A DNA stretch of 64,000 nucleotides, taken from positions 47,000,110 to 47,064,109 of the forward strand of contig CM067553.1 of assembly GCA_034509755.1 (NCBI GenBank), read 5' to 3'. Made by a program: the position numbers and the translations under genes. Below the pieces are notes generated by a model, which was not told the origin of the DNA, did not search any database, and saw only the letters and a program-made list of their open reading frames with translations. The stretch comes from Anisodus tanguticus (lineage: Eukaryota; Streptophyta; Magnoliopsida; Solanales; Solanaceae). Of this stretch, positions 43,751 to 54,333 are shown one piece after another. Position 1 is the first letter of the stretch. Every line of letters starts with the position of its first letter.

Positions 43751-45084
43751 TTTCTTTTTTGTATACAGGTTTTAGATACATGGGTGATTTGTCGAGGTTA
43801 CCAAGTCGTCACAGTCAAAGATGCGTCTGTTCGAATATTGCCAGCTCAGAAATCACACATTCTACGGATCTAATTAGAGCTTTCTTTCTCACCAACACCA
43901 CACACATATCAAGTGCAATTTTTTCTGTTAGTTCTTTTTTCCTTTATAATCTTTTGCGAGCATATGTGGTATTTCGATGGTTCTGGTGAATGACTAAGTA
44001 AAACTTTTTTAAAATTCTTTGATCAGTTGTTTCACAACTTCAATGACTAAAGTATTTTGTATTAGACTATTATAGTTGTATGATAAAATATATTTTATAA
44101 TCGCGAGAAGCGCGGACATATTCACTAGTATAATATAAAGATGACCATTCTATGTGGCACTTCTCCATGGCCAAAATCTCATTTATCTTTTTTCTCCTTT
44201 TTTAAAACTTTTCTCCTATTTATTTTATTTATCTTATTTTAAAATTTTCATCTCCATAACTCACACCTCTTCAACTTCCACTCTTAATAACAACTAGCAA
44301 TCATAACTCTCATGTTATTCATGTCCATAATTCCAAATATTTAATGTCTCTAAGTTAATTTCCCCCCCGTTTAAATAGTCTATGTTAACAGTGTCCAATT
44401 GCAAACTTTTCATAAGAAATGTTAGGTTTTGCAGCATATTTCATTCGGGTGGTTTACATGGATATTGAGGTATGTAATTTGTTATGTTAACTTGCTTAAT
44501 ATCTATATATGTATACATTAAAGTTAGGTATAAACAAGGTGATGTGGCACCTCTCTATGACCAAATACCATGTTTATCTTTTTTTCGGTCTTTTTCTTCT
44601 TTGTTCCACTAAATAAAAATTTCTAAATAGTAATTTCCCATAAATTTTCAGTTATAAATCCTTCATTATAAGATTTAAATAACACTAAATTCTATACACA
44701 CAATGACTTAGAGTCTCTTGAGCTCCCTATCTTTATTATAATCTTTAAAGTCCAATTAAACTCTCATGAGTGATGCTATTTATTCATTCCAAAAATTCAT
44801 TTGAAGCATGTATAAATCAGATACATTTGTTCAGCATTTTCGTGTGTCTATACAATAAGTTGTCAATCAGATACATTTGTTTGGCATTCTCATGTGTCTG
44901 TACAATTTGTTATCCAAGTAATTCTGCATTTTTAGCTTGATATTTTTATGTTAAAATCAGTGTGATAGATTAAACTTATTTTGGAACATCGGTATACAAA
45001 TCATGTGGTTCGTTTGGGATTTCAATGTATTTATACAATTAGTATTCAAGTATAATTCATCTTTTAATCATTGTATGAACTCCT
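43751..45084. other. intergenic AT-rich stretch with a possible Helitron end
   Basis: A possible orphan exon (43769-43875; frame reads VLDTWVICRGYQVV) follows a strong acceptor, TTTTCTTTTTTGTATACAG, but I cannot identify it. GATGTGGCAC-TCTC-ATG-CCAAA blocks recur at 44150 and 44540. A roughly 60-base tandem pair with CAGATACATTTGTT and TGTGTCT-TACAAT lies at 44817-44905. Confidence 0.35.
44098..44128 (+). mobile_element. possible Helitron 3' terminus
   Basis: A small hairpin, TCGCGAGAAGCGCGGA, is followed 8 bases later by CTAG, then T. This hairpin-plus-CTRR arrangement is the Helitron 3' end. A 5' TC end was not located. Confidence 0.4.
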
Positions 45085-46544
45085 TGTTGGTGTTCTATGG
45101 TACTTTATAGAGCAGTACGGGAAGTAATAACTATTACAAATGTTCGAAATGAGAAATAAATGGTCAATCTTCAAAACTGCCGCATGTGTGTTGTGTCTTG
45201 AATCTTGATCACCTTGCAAAGCCAATGTTGAGAACTGCCGCAAGTTTGTTGTGCCTTGAATCTTGATAACCTGAAATCAAGAAACAACTAAATCTGGATG
45301 GTTACAACGTTGTGTGTTGAGTCGAGGATAGCCCTCTATCCTTAAGACAAGATTGCCCCGTATATATGCTTTTACGTTAGCGGGCAATAGTCTCCCAAGA
45401 TAAAACAACACTTTAATCTCAACACTACAAAGCCAATAGGTTGAGCCTGGCGAAGAAAACAAATATGACTCGACTTGTTAAGATATGGAATAGGAAGGAA
45501 GAGTTTCTCAATACTCTTCTCCTTTTTCCCTTGTGTATATAGTGTGTCTCTGTAGTGTATATCTTGTGTATATGTGTGGGTTTGCTCACCGATTTTCGTC
45601 ACAATTTGCTCACTGTTTTGAGCTATTTTCGAGACTGTTTTTCAGTCAGTTTTGCACTGTATTTTCGTCTATGTTTCTGCCTGTGTCTTTCTTCATTTTT
45701 TCAGCCAAGTGAAGCTCAATATATAGCAAGAGGAGGGGCTGTCCAACAGCCACAAACAAGGCTGTAATGGTCCTTAAAGGAGGCCATTAAAACGCCAAGT
45801 AATGGCTATTAAGGCCATTGAAAGAGGTCGCTCACCGCCCAAGTAATGGGCTGTTAATGGAGGAATTAATCAGCCAAATAATGGCTGGTTAATGCTCCAA
45901 AAACGCAGTCCAATATTTACGAGAAAAGTCTCCGAAATTCGGGGACCAAACTGTAAATATTGAAACTTCGAGGACCAAATCGTACATATGAAAGAATTCT
46001 GGTCCAAACTGTACATATGAAACTTCGTGGGATCAAATCGTACATCGGCGAGTTCTCTCGGTCCAAAAAGATAATATCGACAGCCCACGACCCCACGACC
46101 CACGACCCGTGAACCCGTGAACCCGTGAACCCGGAACTCGGAACCGGACGGGACGGACGCGGGCGCGGCGGCGGCGCGCGCGTGTGGGCTTAGCCTTGAA
46201 CCCAAGCACATCTAGGTCTTCCCTCTTTTAAACACATGGGATACCCTTTGGGGTCCCAAACCCTTTACCAATTAGAGACTTATATAGAGAGCAATTCTTC
46301 CTATTCCCACCGATGTGGTAGATTTGTCCCACACCACATTTCCATGTCTCAAACACCTTACTTCGTGGACCAATATCTCTTTCATTTCTCAACGAAATTA
46401 GACGATTCTTGGCCCTACGGTCATCTACTCACTTCGTAGATCATGCATGTGCGAAGAGACAAGGTCTCCAACATGCGGAACACAAGTGTTTAATTCATCA
46501 AAGATGTGTGGACGCATCTCCCCGCCAAAGGCTAATTTCCAACA
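45085..46544 (-). repeat. 3' LTR (copy B)
   Basis: 1,460 bp, TGTTGG to CCAACA on plus. Carries the GCCATTA-rich leader (45760-45900), a run of CCCGTGAA units (46105-46133) and a GC-rich CGGCGGCGCGCGCG block not shared in the same form by copy C. Confidence 0.85.
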
Positions 46545-49500
46545 ATCCCCTCTATGAAAGAGAGATTGTGGCGCACGCACAAGGTGCCTACATTTCAGCA
46601 ATCTTTCAGCGAAAAGATATTGCATCAGGAGAGGTAGCTTACGCTTTGAACCTTCCCTAGTTGAATACCATCGGACTTATTTGCGCGTGAACGTGATGTC
46701 TTGAACCGTCAGGTTTAGTGTAAGCCAAGACAACGATATCAACACAATAACTCTTCTTATTCATTTTCCTTCTTACGTTTCTGTCCGTTGTGGCAATGGA
46801 CACACTTGGATTCTTAAGTGCGTTCATTTGAGTCGGCCATCCTCGCACTTAAATAGGTGATCTCCTACAAGGTATCATGTTATACCCCACTTCACAAGTG
46901 TTAGGAATCATTAAAAGTTCCACAACTTTAACCTCAACCGTTTGAGGATCTTTTAAAAAGTTTTGGAAGCTTAACCTTTACCCACCATGCAGGCAGCACT
47001 TTAATGTCTATCGCGGGAACAGCTTTGGATTCATGTTTCCGTACAGAAATCATCATCCGAAGTGCTTCTTGCTTCCACCGAAGCGCTCAACTGAACCTTT
47101 TGCCGCTTAGTTTTCCCATTGAACCAAATTATTGGGATCTCCAATTAGTATGGTTGGGTTTCCACCGCAGGTTCGTATTGTTTGGGTTTTAAGCCAATTC
47201 CCCTAGACAGTCAGAACACTTGATCTCCGGGTAGTCCCTTAGTTAGTAAACAAGGATGTGACACCCGTGATGATCAACTCGCCATACGGTCTTATGTCTC
47301 CGACGATCCTAAAAGATATGTCTAGACGTCGTCATCCGTGTCCTTCCCGAAGCCGACCGGCTAGCCACAAGTGTATAACTGCTTTGAAGACACGGGTATC
47401 TCCCAATAAGGGACGTCCTCTAAGGAGCAAGTGAAGTTACTCAACTTCTTTCATGCTTTGTATAAAGCGATAAACTCCGATTCCATCATGAATCGGCCGA
47501 TGCAAGTTTGCTTAGAGGATTTTCCAAGACCCACCATGCACATTTGCTTGTGGCTTTGGTGTTCTTCGTATCCGATGTCCGCTTCATCACCGTGTTCTCC
47601 CGTAACCGCCGGGACATCCGTAATACTATAATCTGTAGATAAGCGAATAATTCGGATATCGTCATATCCGACTTAACGCCTTCTATTGATCATGTATTAA
47701 GATCATCGGTGAACCTTAGTTCAACCGATCGTTTGTAGGACGATACCGGGTCGTGCGGTTGTAGTGTGTACAATACATTGAACTACACATGACCCGTGCA
47801 TATCGCTTTTTGTCTATGGGAGCACCATGATTCCAATCATTTCTATGATTCATATCCATTGGTGGCTTCAACGAGACTCGTCTACTAACGACAGTCCGTT
47901 AGATGTCTTAGAAATCCAATTCCTAAGATGTCATCTCGTGATACCCATATCTTTCATATCGAGACTTTGTTTCAATATGACTTTTACTTTCAGATCGTTG
48001 ATTCTCCAACTCGTTGGCTTTCTAACTTCAAAGTCAATGTTTCGTGGTCGATTCATTGTTCCCGTTTTATCCGAAACTTTCAGACCAAAATGTAAACATT
48101 TCGGGGACCAAAATGAAAGTTCGGGAAGAAGCCCAACAGTTCAAAGAAACCAATTCGATCCTCTTCTTCCAACTCTCCGGTTGGAAAGGTCATTTCAACA
48201 TCCATGCCATGTAAGACTACAATGGCCCTGGATGTGAAACTTCTCACAAGGGAGCACATTTTACAACCCAAAGGTTCTTTTCCCGGAGGAAGATCAACCA
48301 TTACGCAAGTATGGTTCTATATGATAGAATCTATTTCTTTCTTTAGCTTCTTTCCAAAGCAGTGTTTTTGGAGATGACAATTCTTTGTTAATTGTCCATG
48401 GTTCGTTCTCAACCATACAAGCTAGAAGGTATGGAACAAGTCTTTGTCCCCTTTTTTGCTCCTTCTCGGTTCTACATCTAGAATCCCCGAGTTCTCGGAG
48501 ATCCGGAATATTAAGTTCCGGATAGCCAAACAACTTTCGAGTCCTGTAGATTTGGAACGTCTAGTTCCGGACAGTCAGGCCCTCGCGGGTTCTTGTTATC
48601 CTTGAGCAATTACCCCTTTTTCCTTTTTCAAGGAAAGTTATCTCCAAAGAATTCAGCATTCTTTGACACCAAGAGGCGATCAACACTACGTTATTTGCTT
48701 ACGGATCCAAAGGATATGCAATCTACAAGCCTTAGGTACAACTTGACTGTTTCAAAAGTATTCCAACTTTTACCAAGCCACCCCACATAATTTGGGCGTA
48801 CGACTTTGCGCTTGGCTAACACCGTTGGACTGAGGTGAAAAATGAACAGTCGTTTAATGAACGATGCTTCACATTCTCCCCCTCTATCACTACAAATTTC
48901 TCAATCCATAGGCTTAGTTGATTTTCAACTTCTGCTTTGTAGCGCTTATCCGCTTCAACAACTTCATCTTTGTTTTTCAACAAACAAAGGATTCCATACG
49001 TTGTACCATCATCAATGAAGGTCACAACGTACTTGTCTCCCCCCTCTATTTTGTATCAACTTCAAATCACCCAAGTAGGTGTGACTAAGTTCTAGAGGAG
49101 CGGCACTTCTTTCGCTATTCTCTTGACGGAATTTGGAAAGGTGATTTTGCCTCTTCGTCTACCTCACATTCATTTTGAGGGTTTATGTCGACAGAAGGCA
49201 ACAATCTCAACATCGTTAGCTTTTGAATGACTTGCTATTTAACGTGTCTTAATCTATGATGGCATAGATGCACGGATTACAAATATATCATTCATTTGGC
49301 TACAGACATACTGTACCATTCTTAGTTATTATAGACCTGTTGGACTAGTCTCAAACCAGCTTGACCAACAGCGTCCCTTAAACCAAGTTTGGGAACATGT
49401 ATCACCACTTTTTAGAGTGATCCATTCCTTGAAGTCCTATTGAGGACAACCTCTCCACCCCCTTTGATTTTAGAGGTGGCGTTGCTTCACATGAACAACC

Positions 49501-50506
49501 TCTTGCCCGTGGTTAGGGCGTAACCGATCATATATGATCTAGATACTCCGGCCCACTCCGCTTGCTTTAGCAGACGAGTGTCCAATTTCTTTATCGCCTT
49601 TCTTTAGGCCTTCGGATCATTAAGACACTGGAAACTCGGCCCACCACACTAGGTGTCCATTAATTTTCCTATGAAATGAATTCGCCCCACTCCCGGTCGC
49701 CGGAGGCTTTGTATGACTGAGTGTCCAATATCATCATATCAAAGGAATTTTGGCCCACTCCAGTCGCCCGGAGGCTTTTTATGACTGAGTGTCCAATATC
49801 ATCCTATGAAGGATCTTCTGCCAAGTATGACAGGTTTAACGTCTTTAGCTTTTAGACTCCTTCTGTTAAGATTGGTGCCCAGATAATTCTTGGCGCTTAC
49901 TTAAAATTGGTAACAATTTTCGCACAGTTAGTGGATCTTTCTCCATCGTATGTGCGAACGTACTTTACACACTTTAACAATTACACTTAAAAGAACGGAT
50001 CTTTTAAGTCATTTACAATCCAATCTTTAAACGGGAAAGAAGATAAGATTAAACTTCTGATTTTAAAGCGTAAGGAATATAAATTATTTTCATATTCCTC
50101 CTTACTTTAATCCATTTTTAATCAGACATCATTTAATCTTTATTCTTAACAAGTAAGAAAAACTACTTATCCCAATTTCGGATTCTGGCTCACTTCAGTC
50201 ACTTCATCAAACTGAGTGTCCAGTTCCTTCTTACCATTATTCGGATCTTTTGTCTGGGATAGATACAGGCCTTCTGCTGCAAGATAGAAGTACATCTTCA
50301 GTCTTCTCCTCTTGTCCCAATTGACATCCTCAGGCTCTCGAGAGCGTTTGTTCCCACCAGTCTTAGTAGCGGTGACACCATGAATACGTTCATCATCATC
50401 ACTCCCTTCTACCAGAAAACCATTGCCATATCCAGATTTGGTCACACAATTTTTGACCAACATCTTTCGAACACTAATAGTATTACAATACAATCTTGTC
50501 TTAATT
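46545..50506 (-). pseudogene. decayed Copia pol internal region
   Basis: Only short open stretches remain. Besides the integrase and RT traces given for the whole element, an open stretch at 50493-50167 (acidic VEGSDDDERIHG, then a basic KRSREPEDVNWDKRRRLK) has no family I recognise. The half 46545-48760 is the inverted relative of 26640-28870. Confidence 0.65.
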
Positions 50507-51987
50507 TGTTGGTGTTCTATGGTACTTTATAGAGCAGTACAGGAAGTAATAACTATTACAAATGTTCGAAATGAGAAATAAATGGTCAATCTTCAAAACT
50601 GCTGCATGTGTGTTGTGTCTTGAATCTTGATCACCTTGCAAAGCCAATGTTGAGAACTGTCGCAAGTTTGTTGTGCCTTGAATCTTGATAACCTGAAATC
50701 AAGAAACAACTAAATCTGGATGGTTACAACGTTGTGTGTTGAGTCGAGGATAGCCCTCTATCCTTAAGACAAGATTGCCCCGTATATATGCTTTTACGTT
50801 AGCGGGCAATAGTCTCCCAAGATAAAATAACACTTTAATCTCAACACTACAAAGCCAATAGGTTGAGCCTGGCGAAGAAAACAAATATGACTCGACTTGC
50901 TGAAGATATGGAATAGGAAGGAAGAGTTTCTCAATACTCTTCTCTTTTGTCTCTGTGTATATAGTGTGTCTCTGTAGTGTATATCTTGTGTATATGTGTG
51001 GGTTTGCTCACCGATTTTCGTCACAATTTGCTCACCGTTTTGAGCTATTTTCGAGATCGTTTTTCACCAATTTTGCACTGTATTTTCGTCTATGTTTCTG
51101 CCTGTTTCTTTCTTCATTTTTTCAGCCAATTGAAGCTCAATATATAGCAAGAGGAGGGGCTGTCCAACAGCCACAAACAAGGTTGTAATGGCCCTTAAAG
51201 GAGGCCATTAAAACAGCCAAGTAATGGCTATTAAGGCCATTGAAAGAGGCGCTCACTTTGCGCCCAAGTAATGGGCTGTTAATGGAGGAATTAATCAGCC
51301 AAATAATGGCTGGTTAATGCTCCAAAACGCAGTCCAATATTTACAGAAAAAGTCTCCGAAATTCGGAGACCAAATCGTAAATATTGAAACTCCGAGGACC
51401 AAACCGTACATTTGAAAGAATTTCGGTCCAAATCGCTGTACATATGAAACTTCGGGATCAAATCGTACATCGCGCGAGTTCTCGGTCCAAAAAAATAATA
51501 TCGACAGGCCCACAGCCCACAGCCCACAACCCACAGCCCATAGCCCACGACCCGTGAACCCGAGAACCCGGAACTCGGAACCGGAACCGGAACCGGACGG
51601 GACGGGCGGGCGGCGGCTGCGCGCGTGTGGGCTTAGCCTTGAACCCAAGCACATCTAGGTCTTCCCTCCTTTAAACACATGTGATACCCCTTGGGGTCCC
51701 AAACCCTTTACCAATTAGAGACTTATATAGAGAGCAATTCTTCCTATTCCCACCGATGTGGTAGATTTGTCCCACACCACATTTCCATGTCTCAAACACC
51801 TTACTTCGTGGACCAATATCTCTTTCATTTCTCAACGAAATTAGACGATTCTTGGCCCTACGGTCATCTACTCACTTCGTAGATCATGCATGTGCGAAGA
51901 GACAAGGTCTCCAACATGCGGAACACAAGTGTTTAATTCATCAAAGATGGGTGGACGCATCTCCCCGCCAAAGGCTAATTTCCAACA
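50507..51987 (-). repeat. 5' LTR (copy C)
   Basis: 1,481 bp. Same layout as copy B, but the GC-rich part contains about six CCCACAG-like units (51507-51549) and three CCGGAA units (51577-51594). Confidence 0.85.
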
Positions 51988-52083
51988 ATAACAGCACTCC
52001 TTATATGAATTTAGACAATCATCACCCTACAAGGTAGCTTTGGGAGTTGAGTTAGGCCCAAAACTCATTCTTTACATGCTATC

Positions 52084-53446
52084 TGTTGGAAATTAGCCTT
52101 TGGCGGGGAGATGCGTCCACCCATCTTTGATGAATTAAACACTAGTGTTCCGCATGTTGGAGACCTTGTCTCTTCGCACATGCATGATCTACGAAGTGAG
52201 TAGATGACCGTAGGGCCAAGAATCGTCTAATTTCGTTGAGAAATGAAAGAGATATTTGTCCACGAAGTAAGGTGTTTGAGGCATGGAAATGTGGTGTGAG
52301 ACAAATCTACCACATCGGTGGGAATAGGAAGAATTGCTCTCTATATATGTCTCAAATTGGTAAAGGGTTTGGGACCCCAAGGGGTATCCCATGTGTTTAA
52401 AGGAGGGAAGACCTAAATGTGCTTGGGTTCATAGCTAAGCCCACACGCGCGCCGCTGCCGCCCGCCCGTCGGGTCGAGGGGACTTTCTGATATTATCTTT
52501 TTGGACCAGAGAACTCTGACAGATGTACAGTTTGATCCCTGGAGTTTCATATGTACAGTTTGGTCTCTGAAGTTTCAATATTTACAGTTTGGTCCCTAGA
52601 GTTCCTGGAAAGTTGTTTCTGCCTTACCGTTGGACTGCGTTTTGGAGCATTAACCAGCCATTACTTGGCTGATTAACTCTCCATTAACAGCCCATTACAT
52701 GGGCAATTGAGCAGCCTCATTCATGGCCATAAATCAGCCTCTCTAATGCCATTAACAGCCCTCACTTAATGGCCATTACAGCCTTATTTGTGGCTGTTGG
52801 GCTGCCCTCCTACATGCTATATATTGAGCTATTTTTTGTCTCAATTCGATATAGAATAAAAGACAAAAACGTGACTGAAATTCAGCACAAAACAGTGACC
52901 AAAACAGCCACAAAATAGCACAAAACACAGCTCAAAACAGTGAGCAAACTGTGATGAAAAACAGTGACCAGACCCTCACTTATACACAAGATATACACTA
53001 CAGAGACATACTATATACACAGAGACAAAAGAGAAGAGTAAAGAGAAACTCTTCCTTCCTATTCCATATCTTTAGTAAGTCGAGTCATATTTGTTTTCTT
53101 CGCCAGGCTCAACCTATTGGCTTTGTAGCGTTGAGATTAAAGTGTTATTTTATCTTGGGAGACTATTGCCCGCTAACGTAAAAGCATATATACGGGGCAA
53201 TCTTGTCTTAAGGACAGAGGGCAATCCCTCGACTCAACACACAACACTGTAACCATCCAGATTTAGTTGTTTCTTGATTTCAGGTTATCAAGATTCAAGA
53301 CACAACAAGCTTACGGCAGTTTGAAGATTGGCCTATTTGTTCAACAAGATTCAATTTCTGAATATTGAAAGTTTGTTCATCCTTTCGAATACTTGTAATA
53401 GTTTTTACTTCCCGTACTGCTTCATAAAGTATATAGAGTACCAACA
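52084..53446 (+). mobile_element. solo LTR (copy D), opposite to copies B and C
   Basis: 1,363 bp from TGTTGGAAATTAGCC to GAGTACCAACA. Flanks CTATC (52079-52083) and GTATC (53447-53451) agree at four of five bases, consistent with a decayed target duplication. No internal region. Confidence 0.8.
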
Positions 53447-53547
53447 GTATCATAGTCGGACTCATTCTACTTCTTTGTTCACCGATGTTGGGCCCCCAAA
53501 TTATATTGTCCATGCTCCAGTTAACGAGGTCTAGGCGTCCAGGGGAG

Positions 53548-53666
53548 TGTTAAGAGTCTCACATCGAAAATGGAATGGGAACATGGACTCCTTATATGGA
53601 CTTGGACAATCCTCACCCTACAAGCTAGCTTTTGGGTTGAGTTAGGCCCAAGATCTATTCTTTACA
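53548..53666 (+). repeat. 3' terminal repeat of the TRIM element
   Basis: TGTTAAGAGTCTCACATCG to CTATTCTTTACA; preceded by the polypurine AGGGGAG. Confidence 0.7.
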
Positions 53667-54055
53667 GGGATATATCTTTCGCATTCAAAGGTAAAACTAT
53701 GGTGATAATTGATATTCCTTCAATTTTGCCTATATAAATTTATAGATTTTGTTTCATGTCCTAATCAAGATTATTCTTTTAATTTCATAATTCAAATAGT
53801 AATATTATTATATTTATTATAGTATTATATTCGTGTTTTAGTTTGACTTAAGAAAAATATTATTGAATGTGATTGACTGCGGGAGTGAATATCGGCAAGA
53901 GATTGGGGAAGTCCAGGAAGCAGTGAAGGAGCGGAAAAATAGAGTAAAAAAAGTACATGTGTCAAGAAGACTAAGGCAGGAGATACCAAGAAGAAATGAT
54001 CTGCCAGTAACAATTTCTTTAAGGCAAATGCAAAAAATGTTTTCGCATACTTACG
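53667..54055. other. intervening sequence between TRIM and Copia element
   Basis: AT-rich to 53870; then a gene-free, less AT-rich stretch (53870-54055) with no recognisable domain in any frame. Confidence 0.4.
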
Positions 54056-54333
54056 TTTTTGAAAGAAATAATTCATTGATTATTTTTATTAATGATTGAG
54101 TATTCCATAATATGGAAAATCATATTCTTATTCTACTCCCAAAACCTCATTCTATTTGTACAAGAATTCTATAATTATGGTAAGTGTACAATTGTAATTA
54201 TATACAAAAACCTATTACTAAAAACCACAATATACACGGTGTGTATACCGTATATATCACGGTCTTCCAATTGCCTTGGGTTTCCGTGATATACATGGTA
54301 TACACAATATAGTATACCGTGTATATTTTCACA
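54056..54333 (-). repeat. LTR of the Copia element
   Basis: On minus it begins TGTGAAAATATACACGG and ends ATTATTTCTTTCA. The first 110 bases hold several nested palindromes of the CCGTGATATAC / GTATACACCGTG type. It matches 18228-18468. Confidence 0.7.

Larger units (their letters stand above)
45085..51987 (-). mobile_element. Copia-type LTR retrotransposon with both LTRs, internally decayed
   Basis: Two LTRs of the same family in the same orientation (50507-51987 as 5', 45085-46544 as 3') enclose 3,962 bp. On minus, traces of Copia pol occur in order: an integrase piece at 49025-48816 (FIDDGTTYGILCLLKNKDE, YKAEVENQL) and an RT start near 48430-48230 (LWKEAKERN, DLPPGKEPLGCK, HGMDVEMTFPTGELEEE). 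A polypurine tract (ATAGAGGGGAT) precedes the 3' LTR. Gag and protease are not recognisable, and the sequence after the 5' LTR (AATTAAGACAAGATTGTATTG on minus) is not the usual TGGTATCAG primer site. Flanks CTCCT and ATAAC do not match as a target duplication, so the two ends may derive from a recombination. A tandem GGCCCACTCC-GTCGCCGGAGGCTTT-like repeat is at 49685-49810. Confidence 0.8.
51988..53666 (+). mobile_element. TRIM element split by a solo LTR
   Basis: The end of a 5' terminal repeat (51988-52076, ACTCCTTATATGAATTTAG through GAGTTAGGCCCA to TTTACA) is followed by TG-TATC, then after the solo LTR by ATAGTCGGACTC, which together read as a TGGTATCAGAGTC-like primer site. A short internal part (53452-53547) ends in AGGGGAG. 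The 3' terminal repeat, TGTTAAGAGTCTCACATCG to TTTACA, is 53548-53666 (119 bp). Tiny terminal repeats with no coding capacity define TRIMs. The 5' repeat is truncated by the LTR of copy C. Confidence 0.7.

Noticed and set aside
43769..43875. Orphan exon with a strong upstream acceptor
   Set aside because: The 35-residue stretch is open but I recognise no family, and no neighbouring exon or donor could be matched.
46409..46660. Open frame repeated at 51852-52037
   Set aside because: Antisense frame inside LTRs B and C; not a gene.
50167..50493. Acidic/basic 108-codon frame after the 5' LTR
   Set aside because: Position suggests gag but no gag motif is visible; not called as a gene.
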